Origin: Candidatus Heimdallarchaeota archaeon
Lineage (GTDB): Archaea > Asgardarchaeota > Heimdallarchaeia > Heimdallarchaeales > Heimdallarchaeaceae
NCBI GenBank assembly: GCA_016839945.1
Contig: JAEOTE010000038.1
Location: forward strand, 1 to 36,308
Direction of reading: 5' to 3'
Length of the DNA stretch: 36,308 nt
The notes beneath the pieces are model-generated. The model was not told the origin of the DNA. It made no database searches and saw only the letters and a program-made list of their open reading frames with translations. Every line of letters starts with the position of its first letter. The stretch's first letter is position 1. Shown here piece by piece: positions 1-7,780 of this stretch. The position numbers were made by a program, and so were the translations under genes.

Positions 1-80
1 GTAAAACGTTGAAACGGTTTGAATAGTAACAAGAATTTCGAAGCCAATGAAATCACCGGTCTGATTTTAAACTCATACAT
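1..80 (-). CDS. secY: Protein translocase subunit SecY (N-terminal fragment, cut by window edge)
   Basis: An open frame runs off the left edge immediately downstream of uL15, where archaeal spc operons carry secY. The last visible residues include KFLLLFKPFQRF, which resembles the start of Sec61-alpha/SecY (KFL..KPF followed by the plug helix region). SecY forms the membrane protein-conducting channel. The start is uncertain: ATG at 80, GTG at 56 and TTG at 47 are all in frame, and a TATA-like box at 89-96 would place a transcript start near 66, favouring GTG at 56 or TTG at 47. Only about 26 codons are visible, so the call rests largely on gene order. Confidence 0.55.
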   Translation of the reverse strand, partial: MYEFKIRPVISLASKFLLLFKPFQRF

Positions 81-88
81 GTAGTTCT

Positions 89-96
89 ATTTATAA
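89..96 (-). promoter_or_regulatory. TATA-like box before the secY-like start
   Basis: On the minus strand this reads ATAAATAG, in a gap of about 94 bases between uL15 and the secY-like frame. It suggests that the distal gene can be transcribed separately from the ribosomal genes. The distance to a start codon fits GTG at 56 better than ATG at 80. Confidence 0.3.
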
Positions 97-148
97 GTAT
101 TATTTTGCAATACTGTCATAAATAATATAAGATTTTAATTAATTTTAT

Positions 149-172
149 AAAATAAATAAAAAAAAGAGAAAA
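149..172 (-). terminator. T-rich terminator after uL15
   Basis: Directly after the uL15 stop codon the minus strand reads a run of eight T residues inside a longer T-rich tract. Runs like this are typical of intrinsic archaeal terminators. No stem-loop precedes it, as is usual in archaea. Confidence 0.4.
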
Positions 173-173
173 T

Positions 174-617
174 TTATTTGTTTATTGTTACTTTTCCACC
201 AGCTTCTTTTATTTTCTCAATTGCTCTCTCACTTGCTTCTTTTATAGTGATTTTGAGAGGCACATTTACGTCTCCTTGAGCTAATAGTTTTTCGTAACCT
301 AATTCTGTTAAATTAATTTCAAGTAAATTCCCTTTTTGAACAGCGTTTCCTTCTTTTAAAAGTGTTGGAACCATTGCTTCAAGGTGAGATATGTTAACTA
401 CTTTCTTAACTTGCGGTATCCTTTGAGGGCGTTTAAATCCTCTTTTTCCCAATGGAGGTTGTATTCCAATAACTGTTTGTATCCAGTGATGAGTTTTTCG
501 TCCTGCTTGTCCAACTCCACCTCTCATTCCACTTTTTCTATGAGCTCTTGTTTTACCCCATCCATGAGATCTTGAACCTCGGTATTTTCTTCTTTTCTTT
601 TTTGTTCTTAAAGTCAT
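174..617 (-). CDS. rpl15: 50S ribosomal protein uL15 (L15)
   Basis: At 147 residues this matches the archaeal/eukaryotic uL15 length. The basic N-terminus (residues 1-45) has the family's glycine/histidine-rich pattern, including RGSRSHGWG and GGVGQAGRKTHHW; this segment threads into 23S rRNA. The C-terminal half is the globular domain. It is a structural protein of the large subunit, near the base of the L7/L12 stalk. The gene lies 4 bases after uL30 and is the last ribosomal gene of this spc segment. An AGGATGG sequence inside the end of uL30 precedes the ATG. Confidence 0.97.
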   Translation of the reverse strand: MTLRTKKKRRKYRGSRSHGWGKTRAHRKSGMRGGVGQAGRKTHHWIQTVIGIQPPLGKRGFKRPQRIPQVKKVVNISHLEAMVPTLLKEGNAVQKGNLLEINLTELGYEKLLAQGDVNVPLKITIKEASERAIEKIKEAGGKVTINK

Positions 618-621
618 ATTA

Positions 622-1110
622 TCATGCCATCCTTACTATCAGCTCATTAATAGCTTCTCCTCTGTAACCTACATCTCCTCCTTCAGCAAAACCTTTCTTT
701 ATTGCTCTAAATCCTTTCCTCGCAGGATGTAGACGGAAGAATTTTTTCATATTAGGGATTTCTTTTAGAGATAGCTCCCCTTTATGTAAAGCTTTAGCTA
801 AGGAAGTTATGGTTGGGTAATCTGTGTTTTCCTTCACATACTTATCAGTTATACTAATTCTTCCTCTAAGTTCACCTCTTTTCCTAAGAACATGTTCTAA
901 TACCTTCGGGTTTATCTCTCCCCAAGTAATAAAATTTCTAGCTTTATTTAGCATTCCTAGATTAGATGGTGTGTTAGACATTAAAGTCATATAGTTTGTT
1001 CTTCTAACATTCAGTAAATCTAGAGTTTCTTGTACTTTGAAGTGAACGTTAACTGTCCCTCTTAAACGAATAACAGCAAGTAAAGTTGTTTTTTCTTGTT
1101 CTTGACTCAA
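622..1110 (-). CDS. rpl30: 50S ribosomal protein uL30 (L30)
   Basis: The archaeal-type long uL30 is recognised by LAVIRLRG near the start, followed by the RRTN segment and a C-terminal helix-rich extension that bacteria lack. It binds 23S/5S rRNA in the large subunit. I place the start at the TTG at 1110 (162 residues), because GGTGA lies about 5 bases upstream. The longest frame, from TTG at 1137, would overlap uS5 by 13 bases and has no evident ribosome site. The gene is part of the eL32-to-uL15 operon. Confidence 0.93.
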   Translation of the reverse strand: MSQEQEKTTLLAVIRLRGTVNVHFKVQETLDLLNVRRTNYMTLMSNTPSNLGMLNKARNFITWGEINPKVLEHVLRKRGELRGRISITDKYVKENTDYPTITSLAKALHKGELSLKEIPNMKKFFRLHPARKGFRAIKKGFAEGGDVGYRGEAINELIVRMA

Positions 1111-1124
1111 TATTATCACCTGTT

Positions 1125-1769
1125 TTATCTTGTCCAATCATAAGGAGCCATTATTGAGTATGTGTTCTTCAATGCTTCAAATGTTGCTTTAGCAAAGTTT
1201 GATGTGGTTCTGGTTTCACCAAAAGTTTTACTCCAAACATCAGCAATTCCTGCTAGTTCTAGTACAGTTTTTGCTGTATTCCCAACAACTAATCCTAAAC
1301 CTCGAGGTGCAGGATAGAGGATAACTTCTGTTGAACCAACTTTACCAGTAACTTTGTAGGGAACTGTGTGTGGAGTACCACAAGAACATTCCCATGATCC
1401 ACACCCGCTTCTAATTGGTCTAATATTGAGTTTAGCATTAGTCATCGCTTTCTTAATAGCTGGTCCTATCTCTTTTAATTTAGCTTCACCTACTCCAACA
1501 TATCCCTTCTTGTTTCCAACAACGACAGTTGCACGAAACTTACGCTTTCTTCCTGCATCTGTTTGTCTTTGTACTAGACTAATGTCTACAACATCATCTT
1601 CAAGAGTGTCTCCAAAAAGCAAATCTACAATTTCTGGTTCAGCCAGAGGTAATCCCTGTTGAAAGAGTTCATCTATTGTAGTTATTCTGCCTTCTTTTAC
1701 TAACCTACCTACGTGTGTTCGAGGTTTCCATTCCTCCAAATCTAAATACATATTACTGCTCATCTTCAT
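1125..1769 (-). CDS. rps5: 30S ribosomal protein uS5 (S5)
   Basis: The 214-residue archaeal-length uS5 has its double-stranded RNA-binding domain in the N-terminal half ([20 protein letters not shown] at about residues 77-96). The C-terminal S5 domain follows, with [17 protein letters not shown]. It sits on the small subunit near the mRNA entry channel and contributes to decoding accuracy. A GGAG sequence 4 bases before the ATG at 1769, overlapping the end of uL18, supports the start; a second ATG at 1763 is also possible. The segment CGSWECSC carries cysteines common in archaeal and eukaryotic versions. Confidence 0.97.
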   Translation of the reverse strand: MKMSSNMYLDLEEWKPRTHVGRLVKEGRITTIDELFQQGLPLAEPEIVDLLFGDTLEDDVVDISLVQRQTDAGRKRKFRATVVVGNKKGYVGVGEAKLKEIGPAIKKAMTNAKLNIRPIRSGCGSWECSCGTPHTVPYKVTGKVGSTEVILYPAPRGLGLVVGNTAKTVLELAGIADVWSKTFGETRTTSNFAKATFEALKNTYSIMAPYDWTR

Positions 1770-1770
1770 C

Positions 1771-2418
1771 TTACTCCGTAGTATCTATTTTTGCTTTTGT
1801 TTCCTTGAATATGTTAGGTATATCTTCAGGTTTAACATTTACTTCAATATATTTTGAGAAATGTTTGTTGTATTTTTCTTTATCTTCTTTTGCTAAAATC
1901 TTAGCATACGATTTAATGTGTTCTCCCTTGATTCTATCTTCAGAAGGCAACATTTTTTCATTACATGGAATTTCAACTCCAGCATCAACAACACCTTTTA
2001 GTGTGGCAAATATTTTAGTTCCTGGATTTGGTGTATGAATACCTATATCCAAAATGGCTTCTTTTATTTTCAACTTCAAAGCTCTTTTTCCAGCAAGATA
2101 ACCTGTTAGGTATGCGGCTGGAAGATTTGATGTTGTTATTTGCCATCCATATTTTTTCAAATCTGAAGATCTTGTTTGGGTAAAAGTTCTGTCACCGCCT
2201 ACTTTTGACTCAACAAATTGTACTAAAACCTGTTTGTTCGAAGGTCTTGCAACAAATCTTATTTTACCTGATTTTAAGAGGCGCTTTCGTTGTTGATAGT
2301 CTGTCTTCATTTCTCTGCGTCTTCTAAAGGGGACTCTATATAAAGGTCCAAATCTTCTTTTCTTTTGTTGTAAACTCCTTTTTTTCCTAATAGCTCTTTT
2401 TCCTCGTCTTGTAGACAT
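1771..2418 (-). CDS. rpl18: 50S ribosomal protein uL18 (L18)
   Basis: At 215 residues this is the archaeal uL18 form, longer than the bacterial one. The central conserved part includes [19 protein letters not shown] and [13 protein letters not shown]. uL18 binds 5S rRNA and anchors it in the central protuberance. The start has a strong GAGGTGAG ribosome site about 3 bases upstream. Its stop lies next to the uS5 start (1 base apart), so translational coupling is likely. The basic N-terminus is rich in Arg/Lys, as expected for rRNA binding. Confidence 0.97.
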   Translation of the reverse strand: MSTRRGKRAIRKKRSLQQKKRRFGPLYRVPFRRRREMKTDYQQRKRLLKSGKIRFVARPSNKQVLVQFVESKVGGDRTFTQTRSSDLKKYGWQITTSNLPAAYLTGYLAGKRALKLKIKEAILDIGIHTPNPGTKIFATLKGVVDAGVEIPCNEKMLPSEDRIKGEHIKSYAKILAKEDKEKYNKHFSKYIEVNVKPEDIPNIFKETKAKIDTTE

Positions 2419-2430
2419 CTTCTCACCTCA

Positions 2431-2895
2431 TTACAATTCCGGAAGACGTTTCTTTGCTAAACCATGCTCAGCAATATAATTCCGTAAATAGCGAACGGAT
2501 CTGAAAAGACCACCTTTAGATTGGAGATACAATTTACGATAGTTCAAGGTATCTATGTATCCTTCATCTCTTAATTGTTTCAGAAACTTTCTTTGTGCTC
2601 TAATTTTATTTATCCACCTTTTTTTACTAGAAAGACGAGAGTACTTTGGTCCTTTACGACTTCCAGGACCAATTCTTTGTCCTCTTTTCTTTTTAGCGGC
2701 AACTGCTCGAGCACGTCCTCTACTAACACCTTGAATCTTTCTTTTTCTTATGTCTCCATCATCAATATGGCGTCTAACATCTTCTCTGGTTATTGCTAGA
2801 GAAAGATCGCTTAAACTATCAGGATCAATTTTAACTCTATTAACGCCAACTTTCATGATTTTAGCTGCTATTCTTCTTTGTGTTTTTACGTCCAT
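2431..2895 (-). CDS. rpl19e: 50S ribosomal protein eL19 (L19e)
   Basis: This 154-residue protein matches eL19, which is present in archaea and eukaryotes but not bacteria. Typical features are the N-terminal QRRIAAKIMKVG, the central Arg/Lys/Gly-rich RNA-binding stretch ending GSRKGPKYSR, and the C-terminal helix with KGGLFRS. It bridges the subunits and lies near the peptide exit tunnel. It lies 20 bases after eL32 and 12 bases before uL18 in the same transcription unit. Confidence 0.97.
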   Translation of the reverse strand: MDVKTQRRIAAKIMKVGVNRVKIDPDSLSDLSLAITREDVRRHIDDGDIRKRKIQGVSRGRARAVAAKKKRGQRIGPGSRKGPKYSRLSSKKRWINKIRAQRKFLKQLRDEGYIDTLNYRKLYLQSKGGLFRSVRYLRNYIAEHGLAKKRLPEL

Positions 2896-2915
2896 ATGTA
2901 ATCACATCATCTATT

Positions 2916-3452
2916 TTAACTAGAATCATCATCTGATTCATCTAGTTCATCTAATTCTAGGTCTTCATCTAGTTCGAAATCTTCTTCGAACTCATCATCA
3001 ATATCTTCAAGTAATTCATATTCTTCTTCAAGTATAGCTTCCTCTAAAACATCACCAATCTCTTCAATCCTAGCTGGTGGGTTTAAGATTTTTAAGCCTA
3101 AATCAGCGGCATTATCAAGAATTTGCTGTCTTTTTCTACTCCCCACTGTATGTTTAATCATTACAGCTTCTGTTTCTTTATCAACAGCTTCTAATTCATA
3201 GATATTAGCAACATGAACTACCTGATATCCTGAAGGATGTAAACCTCTGACAGCTTTAGGGCCACGATAACCTATTTTTACCATTGGAGGATAACCTTTA
3301 CGTTTTTCTTTCATCTTGTTGTCAATTCCTTTAGGTTTTCTCCAACTTTTTTTTACTCTTTTATAGCGCCAGCTCTCTTGTCTGACAAATTTAGGTCTTC
3401 GAGCACTAATTTTGCTGCGTTTTTTCAATAATTTCTTTATATCGACTGTCAT
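2916..3452 (-). CDS. rpl32e: 50S ribosomal protein eL32 (L32e) with long acidic C-terminal tail
   Basis: Residues 15-125 form a normal eL32 domain, with FVRQESWRYKR, SWRKPKGIDNKM and GYRGPKAVRGLHPSG. Family members in other archaea are usually about 130 residues (from memory). Here about 50 extra residues follow (130-178), almost all Glu/Asp with interspersed hydrophobics and ending DDDSS. The tail's base composition is like that of the neighbouring genes and no frameshift is needed, so it appears to be genuine coding sequence. eL32 is a large-subunit surface protein. This is the first gene of the spc segment here, with no uL6 upstream. Confidence 0.95.
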   Translation of the reverse strand: MTVDIKKLLKKRSKISARRPKFVRQESWRYKRVKKSWRKPKGIDNKMKEKRKGYPPMVKIGYRGPKAVRGLHPSGYQVVHVANIYELEAVDKETEAVMIKHTVGSRKRQQILDNAADLGLKILNPPARIEEIGDVLEEAILEEEYELLEDIDDEFEEDFELDEDLELDELDESDDDSS

Positions 3453-3510
3453 AGGTACTCACAGTAGAATGTTACCTAACTTATGTGGTATGCTATCACT
3501 TTTACTGGAG

Positions 3511-3521
3511 TTTTTAATACT
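3511..3521 (-). promoter_or_regulatory. TATA-like box for the eL32-uL15 operon
   Basis: The minus strand reads AGTATTAAAAA here, about 60 bases upstream of the eL32 ATG. That predicts a leader of roughly 35 bases. It is the best promoter candidate in the divergent gap between eL32 and the plus-strand gene at 3645. Confidence 0.35.
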
Positions 3522-3612
3522 TTTTATTGTTAAGATTTTTATTAATCAAGAAAAAAATCTGAATATACACAATTTAGTGTCATTTTTTATTTTCAATCAT
3601 GCCCCCCAAATT

Positions 3613-3630
3613 GTTTTAAAGTTATAAAAT
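3613..3630 (+). promoter_or_regulatory. TATA-like region for the gene at 3645
   Basis: Two overlapping AT boxes (TTTTAAAG and TTATAAAAT) lie 15-32 bases upstream of the ATG at 3645. The upstream one is centred about 27 bases before the ATG, the spacing expected for a leaderless transcript. Confidence 0.4.
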
Positions 3631-3644
3631 ATACAACACTCATC

Positions 3645-4460
3645 ATGGCGAAAACATTAGAGGATATTATTAACTCTCTTGGAAACCTTTGTGATAAAGA
3701 AATCCATCAAAAAAAGGGCTTCGGAATAGAGTTTGGTACAGATTCACTTATTAAAATTCAATCCACAAATGTAAAAGGGATCGTTGTTTCACCTTTTGTA
3801 AACCTAAAGTTAACTCACTTTATGAACGACAATAAAACAAATCTAGCAATAACCGTTCTTCCTCTTTCTATTGTTAAAAATAAATTTCCTCTTTCTGAAA
3901 GAGATTTTGAATTGCTTCGCTCACTAGTACTGAATAATTTGAAAACAGCAAGATTGCCAGAAGAATGGTTGTATCTTTCAAAAGGTGCTTTTCCATATTT
4001 TCTTCAAACATTAGGCATAAGCAAAACTAAGCAAGATTTAATACCTCTTTCTTCAGAAAAGAAGATTCCAAATTGGGTACTCTCTTCCATTGTGTATGAT
4101 GATTTTCTTAATTCCTTAAGCCATTCATGTAAAAAATGGGTGACATATTCCTACGCTCCAGAAAATGTTGAAATATCTTTAGTGTTAGAAAAAGACTTCT
4201 TCAATCTAGATGAAATTAAATCACTTAAAGAAAATGGTGCTAATACTGTTATTAGTTTTGCACTAGATTCAAGAAATATTCCACTGTACAAAGAGAATAA
4301 GATGAATATCCTTTATTTACCATTTCTTGATTATTGTAATCTATCACTGAGAAAATTCTCTCAACTCTTGCAACTAGAGTCAGATGTCAATACATTATTT
4401 TATCCTCAAGAAACAGATAGCTGGCTATCATATAAAGAATTAAAAGATAAATCTCTATAA
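3645..4460 (+). CDS. Unknown protein; C-terminal half resembles a phosphatase-like (DSP/PTP) fold without its active site
   Basis: This 271-residue soluble protein has no signal peptide or membrane segment. I do not recognise the N-terminal 170 residues. Residues about 175-260 run beta-helix-beta with FNLDEIKSLKENGANTVISF, then NILYLPFLDYCNLSLRKFSQLL. That pattern is seen in dual-specificity phosphatases, where a helix is followed by VI.L, then a YLPI.D-like strand and a helix. The HCxxGxxR catalytic loop that should follow is absent, so any relationship would be to an inactive version. The gene is 31 bases upstream of the RNA methyltransferase and probably co-transcribed with it. The fold idea is weak inference from pattern. 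Confidence 0.6.
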   Translation: MAKTLEDIINSLGNLCDKEIHQKKGFGIEFGTDSLIKIQSTNVKGIVVSPFVNLKLTHFMNDNKTNLAITVLPLSIVKNKFPLSERDFELLRSLVLNNLKTARLPEEWLYLSKGAFPYFLQTLGISKTKQDLIPLSSEKKIPNWVLSSIVYDDFLNSLSHSCKKWVTYSYAPENVEISLVLEKDFFNLDEIKSLKENGANTVISFALDSRNIPLYKENKMNILYLPFLDYCNLSLRKFSQLLQLESDVNTLFYPQETDSWLSYKELKDKSL

Positions 4461-4491
4461 AGAGTCTGTAAGTTAAAATTGGGGGAGTAAA

Positions 4492-5817
4492 ATGGAATCT
4501 CTAATACCTACAATTATCTATGTGTTAACAGAAATAGATACTGGTAACTCATCGAGAGTAACATTAAGATCAACTGTCTCTAATAAGAAACTAACTAGAG
4601 ATGATGAATCAACACTTTACTATCTAACATTTGAGATTCTAAGAATAATGAACGTTGTAGATCTTTTTATAAAAATGAGTTCTTCTTCATTCTCACTCAA
4701 GAAAATAAAACCTAAAACGAGGTCTCTTCTTCGATTAGCGACATTTCTTCTAAAGGTAGAAAAAAAACCCATTGAATATGTAAACGAAATTCTAGAACCA
4801 CATTATAAACAAATTGAATCTTTACAATTAAGCACAATTCTAGTCTCAATCCAAGAAATTACAGAAACTCAACTTTATGAGAACAAACATGATTTAGCTT
4901 CAAGATTTTCGATAAAATATTATACACCAACATGGATAATTAGGAAATTTCTCAGTAGATGGAATGAGAAATTTACAAAGGATTTACTTGCTTCATTCTT
5001 ACAAAACCTTCCAATGTATGTAAGAGTAAACGCACTCAAGGCTAATCTCAAGCAAATTATCAGTGTATTCGAAGATAAGAATATAGATTATGAGTTGGTT
5101 AAAGAAATTCGAAATCTAATAAAGATTATTTATAGTGAGACCCCTATACCTAGACTGCCTGAATTTGATGAAGGGAAATTTGTAATACAACAAAAAGCTT
5201 CAGCTCTAGTATCTCATGTTTTAGATCCAAAACCCGGTGAAAAAATCTTAGATATGTGTGCATCACCAGGAGGAAAAACATCCCATATTGCAGCAATACT
5301 TGGAAGTGGTGAAAACATAGAAGCTATTGATATTAATGAAGATCGAATAAAGATTCTAGTTAAAAGGTTAGAGCTCTTAGGAGTAAAACCAACAAAAATT
5401 ATTAAGTCAGATTCAAGAACGTTTTACAAAAAATCTAAAACTAAATTTGATAAAATCCTTCTTGATCCCCCTTGTTCAAGTTCAGGAACTTATTCTTCAA
5501 GACCTGAAATGAAATGGAGGTTAAAACAACGCGATTTAAGATGGTATACAAACCTACAATCTGATTTGCTTAAATCTGCTTCCAAACTTATTGAAACGGA
5601 AGGTTGCATTGTGTATTCAACATGTTCACTGTTTCAAGAAGAGAATCACAATATCATTTCAGCATTTCTTAGAGAGAACACTAATTTTTCTTTAGTTGAA
5701 GCAACCCCAATGCTAGGTCTGTTCTCGGAATTATTAGAGAATAAAGCTCAAGAGCTATATCCACATCTACATGAAACAGAAGGTTTTTTCATTGCAAAAA
5801 TAAAAAAAGAGGATTAA
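4492..5817 (+). CDS. RsmB/NOL1/NOP2/NSUN-family RNA (cytosine-5) methyltransferase
   Basis: This 441-residue protein has two parts. The N-terminal 150 residues are helical and look like the NusB-like domain of RsmB-type enzymes. A C-terminal Rossmann methyltransferase follows. Motif I is MCASPGGKTSHIAA (about residues 257-270) for S-adenosylmethionine binding. The two cysteines of the family mechanism are in LDPPCSSSG (motif IV) and YSTCSLFQEEN (motif VI). It should methylate C5 of cytosine in rRNA or tRNA; which RNA cannot be told. A GGGGGAG ribosome site 4 bases before the ATG fixes the start. Confidence 0.92.
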   Translation: MESLIPTIIYVLTEIDTGNSSRVTLRSTVSNKKLTRDDESTLYYLTFEILRIMNVVDLFIKMSSSSFSLKKIKPKTRSLLRLATFLLKVEKKPIEYVNEILEPHYKQIESLQLSTILVSIQEITETQLYENKHDLASRFSIKYYTPTWIIRKFLSRWNEKFTKDLLASFLQNLPMYVRVNALKANLKQIISVFEDKNIDYELVKEIRNLIKIIYSETPIPRLPEFDEGKFVIQQKASALVSHVLDPKPGEKILDMCASPGGKTSHIAAILGSGENIEAIDINEDRIKILVKRLELLGVKPTKIIKSDSRTFYKKSKTKFDKILLDPPCSSSGTYSSRPEMKWRLKQRDLRWYTNLQSDLLKSASKLIETEGCIVYSTCSLFQEENHNIISAFLRENTNFSLVEATPMLGLFSELLENKAQELYPHLHETEGFFIAKIKKED

Positions 5818-5847
5818 GTTAATCCATATTATTTTATGTTGTTGATT

Positions 5848-6477
5848 TTAGTATATTTTATCTAACAGAGATTCTATTTTTTTGATTAATTCTGCTTTTA
5901 ACTTATGTCTTGGTGGTTTTTCCATTTCTTTTACGCTTTGAACACTTGTGTCAAAAAGTATTTTGTTTGCTAAAGTTTTTACAACTTCTTCTACATCATA
6001 GGTACTTTCTGTTTCATAAGAACTTAATCTATCATGACTTACTTTTGTTTCTTTAGGAATCTCGATTGTTTCAAAGATATCTTTACTCATGGCGTTTGCA
6101 ATAGGTTGAGTTAATGTTCTGGTTTTCTCACCATAAACATAACTAGGTTGTTGAATATCTGCTTCAGGCTCTATTTTAATGTCTGTAGGTTTTTCTTCCA
6201 GTTTGTTAATTATGTACGACAATAATCGATCCTTGTCTTCAGGTTCGATATTTATCACTTGATATTTTGATCCTTTTTTTGTCCTCAGGTTAGTTGCAGC
6301 TCTACCTGCTGAATAAGCTAACGAGCTTGATATACCTGTTTTTCTAAAAATGAATATTTTTCGATCTTTTCTATCTACAATTAGGAATGCATCCCCTTCA
6401 TGTAAGAAACTTTCCTTTATCGGAGGTACTTCATGATAACTCCCATCCTTTTGTACAGAGAATATTCTTAGAACCAC
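5848..6477 (-). CDS. Possible gelsolin-like single-domain protein with disordered C-terminal region
   Basis: This protein has 209 residues and a GTG start supported by GGGGTGA upstream. Residues about 20-95 contain LHEGDAFLIVD, KIFIFRKTG, then SSSLAYSAGRAATNL and a strand with YQVINIE. This order (acidic turn, beta strands, long helix, beta strand) matches the gelsolin/ADF-type repeat, in which 'GDVFILD...I..W.G..S...A...A' is typical. Residues 96-209 are charged and probably disordered, with a helical end. Single gelsolin-like domains are known from Asgard archaea, where they modulate actin-like filaments. No actin gene is in this window, and the assignment is by eye only. The gene is convergent with the m5C methyltransferase. 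Confidence 0.6.
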   Translation of the reverse strand: MVLRIFSVQKDGSYHEVPPIKESFLHEGDAFLIVDRKDRKIFIFRKTGISSSLAYSAGRAATNLRTKKGSKYQVINIEPEDKDRLLSYIINKLEEKPTDIKIEPEADIQQPSYVYGEKTRTLTQPIANAMSKDIFETIEIPKETKVSHDRLSSYETESTYDVEEVVKTLANKILFDTSVQSVKEMEKPPRHKLKAELIKKIESLLDKIY

Positions 6478-6542
6478 TAAGTTTCACCCCATTTAAAATA
6501 ATAGGGCAACTTCATAAATAAGAATTTCCTTTTCCATCTAAA

Positions 6543-7283
6543 TTAAGAATCATATACCGTAGGATCACTATTTTTTGTGTCTAGGAATGCTCTTTTTCGT
6601 CTTTGACATGATTCACATCTACCACAGTGAATAGGTTTTCTATCATCAGACCAGTTCTTAACATTATAACAAGATGAGGTATAAACTAAAGGTGCTTTTT
6701 TCTCAATTAGAAATGAAACAATGCCTCCCTTTATAGAATCACTAAATGGAGATTTGACAGAAACTTTATTTACACACCCTAAGGATATTGCTTGATTCAT
6801 TCTATTTACGAATTCTAGAGTATTATCTGGAAAGCTTTCTCCTTCCTCCTTATTTGCACCAAACACAATGTCAACAGGTTCCATAAGACTATCTGCTAAA
6901 GATGCAGCTGTTGACAAGAATAAGATGTTTCTACCTGGTATCCAAACTTTCTTTGCAGTCTCAAGTGTTAGATTTTTGTTGTTTAACTGACTAAAATCTT
7001 TAATTTCAGGGGGATCATCAAGTGTTTTAATAAGGGATGATTTGGAATTCAACCCAAATTCTCCTAGAAATGGAAGAGAAATGATTTTTGATTCAATGGA
7101 GAGTAGAGATGAAAAATACTCGTTTGTAAATTGAATAACTTGATCTTCTTTGCTATTATAAATGAAGCTCAAGAGAATTATATTACTATATTTTTGTTTT
7201 GCCCAATATAAACAAGCAGTTGAGTCAATTCCTCCTGAAAACAAAACAATTGCTGTTGTGATAATTACCACCTTATATTTCAT
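6543..7283 (-). CDS. queC: 7-cyano-7-deazaguanine (preQ0) synthase QueC
   Basis: This 246-residue PP-loop ATPase has the nucleotide-binding loop LFSGGIDSTA at about residues 14-23 and a C-terminal zinc site: a cysteine in SSCYN, then CGRCESCQRRK. QueC converts 7-carboxy-7-deazaguanine with ATP and ammonia to preQ0, the base inserted into tRNA on the way to archaeosine (or queuosine). The ATG at 7283 has no Shine-Dalgarno but lies about 27 bases downstream of a TATA box at 7306-7313, so the transcript is probably leaderless. It lies 32 bases after queD and completes the preQ0 pathway encoded upstream. Confidence 0.93.
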   Translation of the reverse strand: MKYKVVIITTAIVLFSGGIDSTACLYWAKQKYSNIILLSFIYNSKEDQVIQFTNEYFSSLLSIESKIISLPFLGEFGLNSKSSLIKTLDDPPEIKDFSQLNNKNLTLETAKKVWIPGRNILFLSTAASLADSLMEPVDIVFGANKEEGESFPDNTLEFVNRMNQAISLGCVNKVSVKSPFSDSIKGGIVSFLIEKKAPLVYTSSCYNVKNWSDDRKPIHCGRCESCQRRKRAFLDTKNSDPTVYDS

Positions 7284-7305
7284 GTTTATTTTGTATTATT
7301 GCTGT

Positions 7306-7313
7306 ATTATATA
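7306..7313 (-). promoter_or_regulatory. Internal TATA box for queC
   Basis: The minus strand reads TATATAAT, centred about 27 bases before the queC ATG and immediately downstream of the queD stop codon. This geometry predicts a leaderless queC mRNA initiated inside the que operon. Confidence 0.5.
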
Positions 7314-7315
7314 CC

Positions 7316-7771
7316 CTAATTACCTGAATATATCACCTTACATGTTGGAGTTTCAGCAATTTCTACTGTGATTTTAAATTGTGGATATTCTTCTTTAATT
7401 AAATCATGTATGTATTTAGATAGAAGCTCTACTGTTGTTGATTCTAATGGAAGAAGTACGACATCTACTTTGGGAAAACGATAACGTCTACCATCACATG
7501 TCAAAATAATTACTTGTTTATCATCCATTTCAATATCGAGATCTTTACTTCTCTGAGGGAGAAGAATTTTGTGATCAAGTTTTACTAATATTTCTCCAAC
7601 TTTTGATTTAAATATACTAAAATCAATTATCATATTGCGCTTATCTAACTCACCTTCAATTTCAACTTCTACTTGATAATTATGACCATGAAGTCGAGCA
7701 CATTTATCATGTCTTGTTAACATATGGGCTGATGCTATAGTTAATTTATCTCCAGATATTCTCAATTTCAT
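7316..7771 (-). CDS. queD: 6-carboxy-tetrahydropterin synthase / PTPS-family QueD
   Basis: The protein has 151 residues. Zinc ligands are seen in ASAHML and the two histidines of LHGHNY. The catalytic cysteine is in DKCARLHGH, followed by DFSIFK and LDHKILL, all in family order; the late Glu is in AETPTC. QueD converts dihydroneopterin triphosphate to 6-carboxytetrahydropterin, the QueE substrate. The ATG at 7771 has a GGGGAA ribosome site 5 bases upstream. The gene follows DUF366 by 9 bases and belongs to the que operon. An archaeal PTPS-III role in pterin synthesis is an alternative, but the context favours preQ0. Confidence 0.9.
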   Translation of the reverse strand: MKLRISGDKLTIASAHMLTRHDKCARLHGHNYQVEVEIEGELDKRNMIIDFSIFKSKVGEILVKLDHKILLPQRSKDLDIEMDDKQVIILTCDGRRYRFPKVDVVLLPLESTTVELLSKYIHDLIKEEYPQFKITVEIAETPTCKVIYSGN

Positions 7772-7780
7772 GTTCTTCCC

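Noticed and set aside
1111..1137. Longer start of uL30 at TTG 1137
   Set aside because: It would overlap uS5 with no ribosome site, while the TTG at 1110 has GGTGA at good spacing.
1366..1662. Plus-strand frame opposite uS5 (98 codons)
   Set aside because: It lies wholly inside a certain ribosomal gene on the other strand, has no ribosome site or promoter, and its residues are a biased shadow of uS5 codons.
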